This document shows, one piece after another, positions 36,996-49,000 of a stretch of DNA of 64,000 nucleotides. Position numbers and translations under genes: made by a program. Position 1 is the first letter of the stretch. Each line of letters begins with the position of its first letter. A model generated the notes under the pieces. The model was not told the DNA's origin, searched no databases, and worked only from the letters and a program-made list of their open reading frames with translations. This DNA is from Membranipora membranacea (taxonomy: Eukaryota; Bryozoa; Gymnolaemata; Cheilostomatida; Membraniporidae), in the NCBI GenBank assembly GCA_914767715.1, contig OU612072.1, positions 23,498,001 to 23,562,000 on the forward strand. The letters are read 5' to 3'.

Positions 36996-37529
36996 GAGCA
37001 GCTGGAAACCAACAAGGAGGGAGCGGAGCCAGTGGAGCTGTTATATTTGTAAAAAAGCATTTTTGGTTTCCTAAATGTAACCACATTGACATTTTGATTA
37101 GATGAGATATTGCTAGGCAACCATTCCCTTTTAATCAAAGATCAGGTGCCTAGCAATTAATTGATGATTTTTAATTAATGTATTTTTGCCACATCATGTT
37201 AACTGTCAGTTGTGTTTGTGGAATAGAGAAGAATAGAAGCATTAACAACAGCTCGCTCTTTCCCTTATTTTCATCTCACCATCTTACGATCCAACTCACA
37301 AGCACTCTTTCACGCTAACTATAAGATCTTAGAACACACACTTGACATACGATACGATACATGAAGAGCACTTTGGCACTATAATAACACCCCACAGATA
37401 TCCAGATACACGCTAAAATCCTTAGAGCAGAGCATCAGATGCACCAGACCAGTTTGAGGATAAAGAACACTGGGCAAGGTTGGCGACCTCCAGTACCCAG
37501 GCTAGCCATAATGTTATGGTCTACAGGAA

Positions 37530-37745
37530 CCAGACGACTTGTCAGATCATGTGACATGTCACGGCGATCAAGGACGATCACAACCAGGGAATGCAGATGT
37601 CGCATCAATAGCAGAAGCGGAAAACATGTCATAGCAATCGAGGACGATTGCAACCAAGGGGGTGCAGATGTTGCATCTAGATGCCAGATTATGCGGTAGC
37701 AATCGAGGACGATTGCAACCAGGGGGTACATATGTCGCATCTACA
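37530..37745. repeat. 65-70-bp tandem repeat (three copies)
   Basis: Units containing AGGACGAT.GCAACCA and CAGATGT.GCATC start near 37571, 37641 and 37706. Inside each, GCAATCGAGGACGATTGC is a near-palindrome. Open stretches on both strands here are by-products of the repeat. Confidence 0.75.
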
Positions 37746-38026
37746 GCAGCAGACAGGAGAATTTTCTTTACAAACAACAGACACAATAACAACATCCAAT
37801 ACCTTAGCCAGCATCATCATCAGTACACTCAACCTCGACTCGGGGACACGCAGTTACCAGCCAGTACATCTCACCTCGAGTCGAGGACACGCAAATTCAA
37901 AGCTATATTCTAATTTTAATACAGGTACCACCCTAACGCCAGAACCGTGACAACCCTGACAATGCAGTAAAAGTGGCACCAACAGAGACAATTCAGAATT
38001 AACATAATACCATCGGTTGATTTAAA

Positions 38027-38090
38027 CCAACCCACTCTTGCGGTCGACCAACCCACTCTTGTGGCCGATCAACCCTCTTTTTGCAGTAAT
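38027..38090. repeat. 21-bp tandem repeat (three copies)
   Basis: CCAACCCACTCTTG-type units start at 38027, 38048 and about 38069. No function is apparent. The stretch 38091-39190 otherwise holds nothing I can support. Confidence 0.75.
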
Positions 38091-39190
38091 TGAAAATTGT
38101 GTTTAAATCTTGTTTTTTTTGCTTATTGACGTCAGCAGTTTTTTAATGCGTCTGGGTTTATACTATTTAAGAACATTGTTGTCAATTGAAAGTCATGATT
38201 TGTGTGGCGGCCTTCTGGTCGACAAGCAGCACTTTTTGTTTGCAACTTCATTTGGAGACAGGTCAGTTTTTAAACATGAAAGTTTTACAGTACTTATCAT
38301 TATATTTTCATTTTGTGTACATTAGTGATATTTATAGGGAAATAGAACTTGCCTTATTATTTGATAATGGCACAGTATAACACTTGGTTGGATTATTTGT
38401 ATCATCAACTTATTTAGTTAAATGAATTAAATTGCGCATGCATGGCATCATTAAATAGAAAGCATAACTTGTTAAAATAAGACATGCATTGTTAAGTTGA
38501 ATTGCGTTTGGTTTTAAACTTAAATTAAAAGACATGCTCTTGAGTCAGGTGTTTGATCTGCAATCAAAGGCATCAAATGAGATCGCATCTAGATAAGACA
38601 GTGTCACATAGTGGGAATCATCGTACCGAGCTTGTGAGCATAGATCTCAGTAGCGGACAGTTGATGTGGTGACTCCACAACCTGTAATCCCACATGACAA
38701 TGGCTTCAGTTTTGATATAGTCCGTCGATAGCCAGTCAATATCTAGGAGTTAGCCGTTCTCTCTCTATCAACCATCAAAAAATTCACACTGAAATGCTTG
38801 TTTCATTGAACACTGGTAGCACTATATAACATAATGTCTTTTCAAAAATGTTTAAAGTTTAAAATTATAGTTCATAGAAGGTTATGTTGAGTGTAGTACA
38901 TCTAATGACCTCTTCAGTTGGTCCAGATTGAGGAAAATCATCCTCCCAGCATACTCTTCTTTTATTCATTCATTCATAATGATCTGTTGACATGAGCTGT
39001 TCGGTTTCAATGGATTTGTCTGACATTATGGCACTTTTGGTATTTTGAGCCCATGTTGATTGACTGTTTCTATTGAATGTGGTGGTGTAGCCTCTGATTC
39101 TCGTTAGACATTGTATGGCGATGATGTTGATATATTGTGGATTATGAACAAGGTGCATATATCAGTTTGCTACAGCTCTAACAGTTTAAG

Positions 39191-39531
39191 CACAACATGA
39201 AGAAAGTACAGATCTTGTAAAACCTAGCGATCCTACAGAACCTTCTGCGGAACCTTATGTCCTGTCCTCTAACAGCAGTAACTTCCAGAGGTCAAGTCGT
39301 GTAAGTAACCTGTAGTTACAACTAACAGAGAGCTAAGATTCCTTATATCATTATCTCATAGCGTAAGACTATTAGGTGAATTGTGAAATGACATCTCTTT
39401 TATTGTGTTTACAGCAATCAGTTCTTGTCATAATTAGTCCTGCCTGTGATCATCCATCTGTCAATACTATAACAAAGAGACTGATCGATCAAATAGAGAC
39501 TGAGTATCCTAATCCTAACACCAGCAAGTAA
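39191..39531 (+). CDS. two terminal exons of an unrecognised gene
   Basis: The first exon, 39191-39300, is preceded by TTTAAG and followed by GTAAGT. The second, 39415-39531, is preceded by TTTACAG and ends with TAA at 39529-39531. They join in phase and encode about 74 residues. The first part is Ser/Pro/Glu-rich (KPSDPTEPSAEPYVLSSNSS) and the second reads QSVLVIISPACDHPS then TITKRLIDQIETEYP. I do not recognise the family. The first exon needs one base from an upstream exon, and I could not find that exon. Weak acceptor and short length keep confidence low. Confidence 0.35.
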
Positions 39532-42500
39532 TCAGAATTACATAGCAGAAGACCTGCACTGGGGAAGCCCCGTTGCGCTTGTCAAGTTGGCCCTGTTTTC
39601 TTATTGACACCTGAATCGTCGATTGAAAATTGGTGTTTAAAAGCACGAACGTTTGGTCACCCATCTGGTAGAGGGCAAGGTCCCAGTGTCAGCACAAATT
39701 TACTTTCAGATTTTAGATGGGCGCTAGCACTCTATCAACTATTTGTAGCCGGACAAATACAATAGGAAATGATATAACCAGATTTTGCTATGACCATGAT
39801 CTTTTTCATGCATGGTTTCTCTAACTTGTGGCAGGCATATACAATGAGAAATGGCATAACCAGCAAACTCAATTTGGGTATCGTATACAGCCACACAACA
39901 GGAAGTGGAGTGACCAGAATAGACAATGACCATAAAATATGACAGAGCATTTTTATAAGGCAGTAAAAACTCATATGTACGATACGATAATAGAAACCAA
40001 GCATACTCAAAACGCTGTCTGAAATACCTTGATTACACCCTTTGTGTGTTGATGATAGCTTACCTAGGCTTTGTATCACATACTATCACTATAAAGGCCA
40101 CACTTTTCTCTGAATCTAGGTTTTCCCTCCCATGGAAAAAACTAACTAAATTTGCAGTATCATCGACCAAAACCACACTCCCTGCTCCAACCTAACTACT
40201 TATCTGTTAGTTGTCCAACCATGAAGAAAAAAAAGACAACTCCCATTAAACTCATAGAAAGTTTTCTCTGCGTTACTTACTAATAGTATACCCCAAATTG
40301 TAATCAATGATAGTCATAGTTATTATGCTTCGATTCTTATTTCGTAATGGAGCGGTTTTTGTGTCATGAAAAATTTCATACCCCAGAATCTGATAATCTA
40401 ATAATCTAGCCTGCCTTGACAAGACTGTACCAAAGCGAAATAATACCGTCGATAAGTCATACCTCTCTGCCTGGTATCTCTTCTTTACTAACCAGTATAG
40501 AGCTGAACTAGAAAATAGTCATAGCACTAGCCACTACACTGCGAGTAAACTACAGTAAACATGAGTGTCAGCGCAATCGACTGGCAGCCATTGATATGAA
40601 CTGCCATGCCTATTTAAATTAGCTCATGAACTATCCAGAGCGACAGCTTAGACGTCAGATTATACCAAAATCATCCACCAGGCCTATAGCAAGAAGGTTA
40701 CTCCTTGCCCAAACATTCAATGTACGTTGAATTTACGACATGACACCACAATGCAGTGGTAGCAGGGTTGACTGCTTTACCAAAGGGCTTGGGTAAGAAC
40801 ATCCCCTGCACCATAAATTTCGATCATCAACATTCAACATCTGTGAAAGTATTAGTATGACGATTTTATTATTGATTATTACCATTAATTAAATTCCATT
40901 TGATTTATTTTACATTACATTTTACTTCAATATGTTCCTAGACTGAAATCTACATTTTGCTTTAAGGTTGTTCACTGACCAATAGTATAAAATATATAGT
41001 TTTCGTAAGAGCTGAAAAAGATTTGACAGGAACAAGTCGTAAACAATAAATTTCTAAACAACCCAAGACTTATGTTAACAAAGAAAGGCAAATGACTACA
41101 TTGTAATGCTTTTTCATCAATCACAATATTATAGTCTAGGCTTTATTGGGAGGCTATGTTTAGTTCCGTGTGAATGACGCAGTGTATTTATATAACTGAT
41201 TTACTGGTAAACCTGTGGAAAGGTAAAATCAATTAATAATATGTGTAAGAGAGAAAAACTAATGAGCGAATGAGTATGCTACGAGAAATAGGTGGTGTGA
41301 TGCTGACAAGCATCAAACAATGAAAAACTCTCTTGTTATAATAAATTCCTCAATTCAATGAACGGTTACGTCATTAACCAAAGAAAAAATGTACAGGATT
41401 CTAAATAGTACACAAAGAAAAACGTTATGAGCGGATATAATAGCGATCCAATATAATAATTATGAGCATAGGTGACTAGCATAGGTGACTAGTATAGGTG
41501 ACTAGTCCTGTGTATATCAACTGTAAATAATAATAAAGAATGAATGCAAGGGATGACAATTCAACAACATTTAAGAAATATGAGATTTGTGTTGTCTAGA
41601 ATTATACGTGTGTATGCACTGTAAAAAGAGTTGTAGAAAAATACATTAACAGGTTGACAGAGTGCTCTTAGCTGTGATGTAAACAGTACGAAAACTCGAT
41701 GACTAGTGTTTGTAATGATTTCTGTCACAGATAGGTTTGGTGTGTGACAAGATAAGAGTTCTGTATTCTATTGTTCAGAAATGTCAGATCAAGAGCTTAT
41801 AGTCTATTTATGGAGTATTTAAGCAATGAACTCAGGAGGTTTAGTTCATTGATTTAAGTTGTATTATCTGCTAAAAATAGCAACAGAAATGTCCCTTGCG
41901 CAAACAACAATACCGTTTACCGACCCCTAACGCCAGCGCTATCTAACATCGTTACATAGGCGTCTCAGATAATTTTACCATAGCTGCTAAACAAATAAGT
42001 AAACCTGATAATTAGTTTTGGACACAACGTGAACTGTGGGCATTTTCGTATTATATAACTTTGCTCTGCATGCTGTGACTCAATTTTGTAATACGGCGTT
42101 CCTGTTCCTGTATCCTGTATACTGTATCCATTCAAATTTTAGTAGCGGGTCAACACTGCTGTGGTTTTTTTCAAACAGAAGACCAAAAGTGTAGTATAAA
42201 CGTCTGAAACTGTTGATAATCATGACTGCCACGCATAACTTCCCTTCACATTCTCATCGGTTGATATTGATTGAAAGGAGAGAAAGGATTTATGTACCAA
42301 TGTCTTCTGCCATATATCGCTGAGCAGTTGATAGCAGGCGGCTTATCAATTGTGCCAGCTCACCAACTCATTCAAATATTGAGTCAAACTGATAGAGAGA
42401 TTTCCTCAAATAGGAAATGAGTGGAAAACTTTTTTAATATTTCATTTATATTCCAGGCGACACACCTACAGAAAAAACCAAACAGCGAATGGTGGAAACA

Positions 42501-43058
42501 CCCATAATAATCCATGATAAAATACGCCATTTAAAATTAACACGATGACCCATCATAGAAAAAATACACATATGAAAAAATATTATAATATGCGACCCAA
42601 AAAAAAGCACACCATAAGAGTGTAATACACAACGGAGAGAAAACACATGCCCAGACATACACAACATTAAGGAAACTAATTGCTAGATTCTTTGCTTTCT
42701 TGCCCTTCAATAAAGGGGAGCATCGTAAGGAAATAATTGTCAGCAATCTCTAATAATGTTGTAGTAGCATATCCTTTTACAGTCACAAAAATATTCAACT
42801 TGTGTCATGATAACTAGAGCTGCAAACTGAGCCTTTCTTCAACCAGATATGCTATGATAATCCCACAATGCAATTTTATCGAATTTCAAGGTCGCTCATG
42901 TCTATATCCCTGAAAACAGTATTCTCTGCACTGATCGTCATGAGAAAATAGAGAAACTAGTTGAAATTGATTGAATTTACAGACAGAATCCAACAAAGTC
43001 ACAATGTGGTGGGTGGTAAAATGTATTATTATCATATTATTTAATTCTTAAAAATCAA
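39532..43058. other. intergenic stretch
   Basis: This lies between the + strand terminal exon and the stop codon of the CLCA gene on the other strand. It has a three-copy 13-bp repeat (CATAGGTGACTAG, 41467-41505) and otherwise only AT-rich sequence. I found no clear polyadenylation signal for the CLCA gene near its stop. Confidence 0.5.
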
Positions 43059-46000
43059 TCAATGCATCATCTCAATCACTGTTGTTTCTTTTTTGGATGC
43101 TCTCGGTGTATCTCTAACACGGTTGGATCTAAATTGACCTTGTGAATCATCCCAAGCTGTTGTAGGTCGGTTCTCGGCGCCGCTAGAAATCATAATAAAT
43201 ATGTAAAGCAATAATCAACTAAGTCAGGTACAAATAAACAAATAATCATATTTTTTGTTGAATCAACTTCAGTAAAATTTATATTGAATTGAAGAGAGGA
43301 ATGCATCCTTACCTATTTTCCGGCTGTCTTTCACTTTCTGTTTTCATAAAGACGCAAAGGGCGATCAATGCTACTACAGCAAGTAAAGTCAGGAAAACTC
43401 CCACAACAATCAGGGTGTTTAATGCTGATTCACTTAATCCTTCAAAACCAGCTGTTGATGTTCTCATTGTGCTTGTAGTCTACAATATAAAATGGGCAGC
43501 AGTCTGATGGGTCACTGGATGAATAATTGAGAACTGTGTTGGTCAAGTCATGAACTGGTAAATACAGTATAGAAAGCTCAGATCAATAGAAAAGTTGAAA
43601 TAGTCACATTTTTGGCTAAAATGCCCAAATTTATGTTGATTTTGACCAAAGAGAGGAAGGAATACATACAGGCGGCAAATCAGGGTCAATAAAAGAGGCT
43701 GATACAACATTAGACCATACACCAACGTTCCCCGCCTCATCTTGGGTCTTTACTCTGAAGAAATAGGTACTGTTCCCTGTGCTGTTACTGATTTGTCCTA
43801 TATAATCAGAAGCACAAAAATTGAATTAGTTGGGACATGAATTCCTGTATGCTCAATGGAGAGCCTTATAAGAAGGAAATAACAACATTTTATGTGATAC
43901 CTGATGTCTAATGTGCAATAACTCGAACACGATACCAGTATGGGACCATTTGCTTGTGAAAATGCCAAAGGCTCATTTTGAGTGTAATACCACTAATTTG
44001 CAATGCGGCGTCTGAGTAATAAGAATGCGGATGCAGATGAACACAAGAAAAAGAACACTGCATGAGATAATTGAGACTTACCTGCATCTACTGTTGCCTG
44101 TACTTTGGAGCCCACCTCAGTCATGTGAACATATGCCTGATTTATTGATAATGCTGAAGATGGGACTGTATTCGAGCATTGATCTGCGTGTACAGACACA
44201 CAAATGTGGTACTTGAGCACTGCAAATATAAGTCAGAAGTGAGATGTTATCTGGGAGATGTTATTGTGAATCTACTTATGAGAAAAGCTGATGATTCTAA
44301 GCTAAACTTTTGGATGTTTAGTTCCTAGCCCATTTGTGTTTCTTGATTCATTATTTGACTGCGAATAATAAACACAGAGACAGAGAAGTTGCAGAGAGGA
44401 TACAGAGAGGTGACAGAGAGGTGACAGAGAGGCGACAGAGAGGTGACAGAGAGGTGACAGAGAGGTGACAGAGAGGTGACAGAGAGGCGACAGAGAGGTG
44501 ACAGAGAGGTGGCAGAGAGGCGACAGAGAGGCGACATAGAGGTGACAGAGAGGTGATAGAGAGGTGACAGAGAGGTGACAGAGAGGATACAGAGAAGATA
44601 CAGAGAGGTGACAGAGAGGATACAGAGAGGCGACAGAGAGGCAACAGAGAGGTGACAGAGATGCGACAGAGAGGTGACAGAGAGGATACAGAGAGGTGAC
44701 AGAGAGGTGACAGAGAGGTGACAGAGAGGATACAGAGAGGCGACAGAGAGGCAACAGAGAGGCGACAGAGAGGTGACAGAGAGGCGACAGAGAGGCGACA
44801 GAGAGGTGACAGAGAGGTGACAGAGAGGTGACAGAGAGGTGACAGAGAGGATACAGAGAGGTGACAGAGAGGTGACAGAGAGGGTGCAGAGAGGCGACAG
44901 AGAGGCGACAGAGAGGCAACAGAGAGGCGACAGAGAGGCGACAGAGAGGTGACAGAGAGGTGACAGAGGGGTGACAGAGGGGCGACAGAGGGGTGACAGA
45001 GAGGCGACAGAGAGGATACAGAGAGGTGACAGAGAGGTGACAGAGAGGATACAGAGAGGCGACAGAGAGGTGACAGAGAGGCGACAGAGAGGTGACAGAG
45101 AGGATACAGAGAGGTGACAGAGAGGTGACAGAGAGGCGACAGAGAGGTGACAGAGAGGATACAGAGAGGTGACAGAGAGGTGACAGAGAGGTGACAGAGA
45201 GGTGACAGAGAGGCGACAGAGAGGATACAGAGAGGTGACAGAGAGGTGACAGAGAGGATACAGAGAGGCGACAGAGAGGTGACAGAGAGGCGACAGAGAG
45301 GTGACAGAGAGGATACAGAGAGGTGAAAGAGAGGCAACAGAGAGGATACAGAGAGGCGACAGAGAGGATACAGAGAGGTGACAGAGAGGTGACAGAGGGG
45401 ATACAGAGAGGCGACAGAGAGGCAACAGAGAGGTGACAGAGAGGCGACAGAGAGGTGACAGAGAGGCGACAGAGAGGTGACAGAGATGTGACAGAGAGGT
45501 GACAGAGAGGTGACAGAGAGGTGACAGAGAGGATACAGAGAGGCGACAGAGAGGCAACAGAGAGGTGACAGAGAGGCGACAGAGAGGTGACAGAGAGGCG
45601 AGAGAGAGGTGACAGAGAGGTGACAGAGAGGATACAGAGAGGTGACAGAGAGGTGACAGAGAGGTGACAGAGAGGTGACAGAGAGGATACAGAGAGGCGA
45701 CAGAAAGGCAACAGAGAGGCGACAGAGAGGCGACAGAGAGGTGACAGAGGGGTGACAGAGGGGCGACAGAGAGGTGACAGAGAGGCGACAGAGAGGTGAC
45801 AGAGAGGCGACAGAGAGGTGACAGAGAGGCGACAGAGAGGTGACAGAGAGGATACAGAGAGGTGACAGAGAGGCGACAGAGAGGTGACAGAGAGGCGACA
45901 GAGAGGTGACAGAGAGGTGACAGAGAGGTGACAGAGAGGCGACAGAGAGGTGACAGAGATGTGACAGAGAGGTGACAGAGAGGTGACAGAGAGGTGACAG

Positions 46001-49000
46001 AGAGGATACAGAGAGGCGACAGAGAGGCGACAGAGAGGTGACAGAGAGGCGACAGAGAGGTGACAGAGAGGCGAGAGAGAGGTGACAGAGAGGATACAGA
46101 GAGGTGACAGAGAGGTGACAGAGAGGTGACAGAGAGGTGACAGAGAGGATACAGAGAGGCGACAGAGAGGCAACAGAGAGGCGACAGAGAGGCGACAGAG
46201 AGGTGACAGAGAGGTGACAGAGAGGTGACAGAGGGGCGACAGAGAGGTGACAGAGAGGCGACAGAGAGGTGACAGAGAGGCGACAGAGAGGTGACAGAGA
46301 GGCGACAGAGAGGTGACAGAGAGGCGACAGAGAGGTGACAGAGAGGCGACAGAGAGGTGACAGAGAGGCGACAGAGAGGTGACAGAGAGGCGACAGACAG
46401 GTGACAGAGAGGTGACAGAGAGGTGACAGAGAGGTGACAGAGAGGTGACAGAGAGGCGACAGAGAGGTGACAGAGAGGATACAGAGAGGCGACAGAGAGG
46501 CGACAGAGAGGTGACAGAGAGGCAACAGAGAGGATACAGAGAGGCGACAGAGAGGATACAGAGAGGATACAGAGAGGTGACAGAGAGGCAACAGAGAGGA
46601 TACAGAGAGGCGACAGAGAGGTGACAGAGAGGATACAGAGAGGCGACAGAGAGGCAACAGAGAGGCAACAGAGAGGTGACAGAGAGGTGACAGAGAGGTG
46701 ACAGAGAGGCGACAGAGAGGATACAGAGAGGCGACAGAGAGGATACAGAGAGGCAACAGAGAGGTGACAGAGAGGCGACAGAGAGGTGACAGAGAGGTGA
46801 CAGAGAGGCAACAGAGAGGATACAGAGAGGCGACAGAGAGGTGACAGAGAGGATACAGAGAGGCGACAGAGAGGCAACAGAGAGGTGACAGAGAGGTGAC
46901 AGAGAGGTGACAGAGAGGTGACAGAGAGGATACAGAGAGGATACAGAGAGGCGACAGAGAGGTGACAGAGAGGCAACAGAGAGGATACAGAGAGGCGACA
47001 GAGAGGATACAGAGAGGATACAGAGAGGTGACAGAGAGGCAACAGAGAGGATACAGAGAGGCGACAGAGAGGTGACAGAGAGGTGACAGAGGGGCGAATG
47101 AGAGGCGACAGAGAGGATACAGAGAGGTGACTGAGAGGTGACAGAGAGGTGACAGAGAGGTGACAGAGAGGCAACAGAGAGGTGACAGAGGGGCGACAGA
47201 GAGGATACAGAGAGGCGACAGAGAGGTGACAGAGAGGTGACAGAGAGGCGACAGAGAGGTGACAGAGAGGATACAGAGAGGCGACAGAGAGGTGACAGAG
47301 GGGCGACAGAGAGGCGACAGAGAGGTGACAGAGAGGTGACAGAGAGGCGACAGAGAGGATACAGAGAGGCAACAGAAAGGTGACAGAGAGGATACAGAGA
47401 GGTGACAGAGAGGCGACAGAGAGGCGACAGAGAGGTGACAGAGAGGTGACAGAGAAGTGACAGAGGGGCGACAGAGAGGCGACAGAGAGGTGACAGAGAG
47501 GCGACAGAGAGGCGACAGAGAGGCGACAGAGATGATACAGAGAGGCGACAGAGAGGTGACAGAGAGGTGACAGAGAGGTGACAGAGAGGTGACAGAGAGG
47601 CGACAGAGAGGATACAGAGAGGCGACAGAGAGGATACAGAGAGGCAACAGAGAGGTGACAGAGAGGCGACAGAGAGGCGACAGAGAGGCGACAGAGAGGC
47701 GACAGAGAGGCGACAGAGAGGCGAGAGAGAGGATGCAGAGAGGTGACAGAGAGGTGACAGAGAGGATACAGAGAGGTGACAGAGAGGCGACAGAGAGGAT
47801 ACAGAGAGGCGACAGAGAGGATACAGAGAGGTGACAGAGAGGCAACAGAGAGGTGACAGAGAGGTGACAGAGAGGCAACAGAGAGGATACAGAGAGGCGA
47901 CAGAGAGGTGACAGAGAGGTGACAGAGAGGATACAGAGAGGTGACAGAGAGGCGACAGAGAGGATACAGAGAGGCGACAGAGAGGCGACAGAGAGGTGAC
48001 AGAGAGGTGACAGAGAGGTGACAGAGGGGCGACAGAGAGGTGACAGAGAGGCGACAGAGAGGCGACAGAGAGGATACAGAGAGGCGACAGAAAGGTGACA
48101 GAGAGGATACAGAGAGGTGACAGAGAGGCGACAGAGAGGCGACAGAGAGGTGACAGAGAGGTGACAGAGAGGTGACAGAGGGGCGACAGAGAGGCGACAG
48201 AGAGGTGACAGAGAGGCGACAGAGAGGCGACAGAGAGGCGACAGAGATGATACAGAGAGGCGACAGAGAGGTGACAGAGAGGTGACAGAGAGGTGACAGA
48301 GAGGTGACAGAGAGGTGACAGAGAGGTGACAGAGAGGCGACAGAGAGGATACAGAGAGGCGACAGAGAGGCGACAGAGAGGTGACAGAGAGGTGACAGAG
48401 AGGTGGCAGAGAGGCGACAGAGAGGCGACAGAGAGGTGACAGAGAGGTGACAGAGAGGCGACAGACAGGATACAGAGAGGATGCAAAGGGGACAATATTA
48501 ACCCTGAACGTAAACTACAGAGCTTGTAGCCTACCTGATACGTCAAACTGTCCATTCATTCCACTACTGTGTCCATCATCTCCTGGAGCACTCCAGGCCA
48601 GTGTGTAGCTGTTATTGGACTCTACCGCAGATGATAATATGAAATCTGTTATCCTGCCAGGGGGAATCTTGTCTCCGGTGATAAAGTGGCTGTCCACTGA
48701 TAAGTATCCGCCTGGGAATCAATCAAGAAATCAGATGACCTTTTTTCGTGATTGGGGAATAGCAAACAATGCAGCATGTCTCTAGGACTGAACCGCTATT
48801 CGTTCTATGCTGATTTGATTATATCTGATTTGGACAGTGTCTCTCTCTCCTTGCACTACTGGATTATGCACACACCTGATTGGATTCGCTTTATCTCGCC
48901 GATTGGTGTAGGCAGAGATCTTCTTTTCCGATCTGATGCTTCTTCATCAGAAGGAATGGATCCATTACCTGATACCAAAACCTGCAAGAAAAGTTAACAG

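Noticed and set aside
38110-38325. Open frame with DLCGGLLV, resembling a serine-protease CGG motif
   Set aside because: No catalytic histidine segment (TAAHC-like) follows, and the phase does not fit the exons at 39191.
44374-48492. Regular short repeats that could suggest a CRISPR array
   Set aside because: The units are contiguous with no spacers, and the setting is a eukaryotic intron.
44302-48555. Very long open frames (over 1,000 codons) on the minus strand
   Set aside because: They are produced by an 11-bp repeat lacking stops in all three frames and lie in a CLCA intron. The 11-residue periodicity is the DNA period read in triplets.
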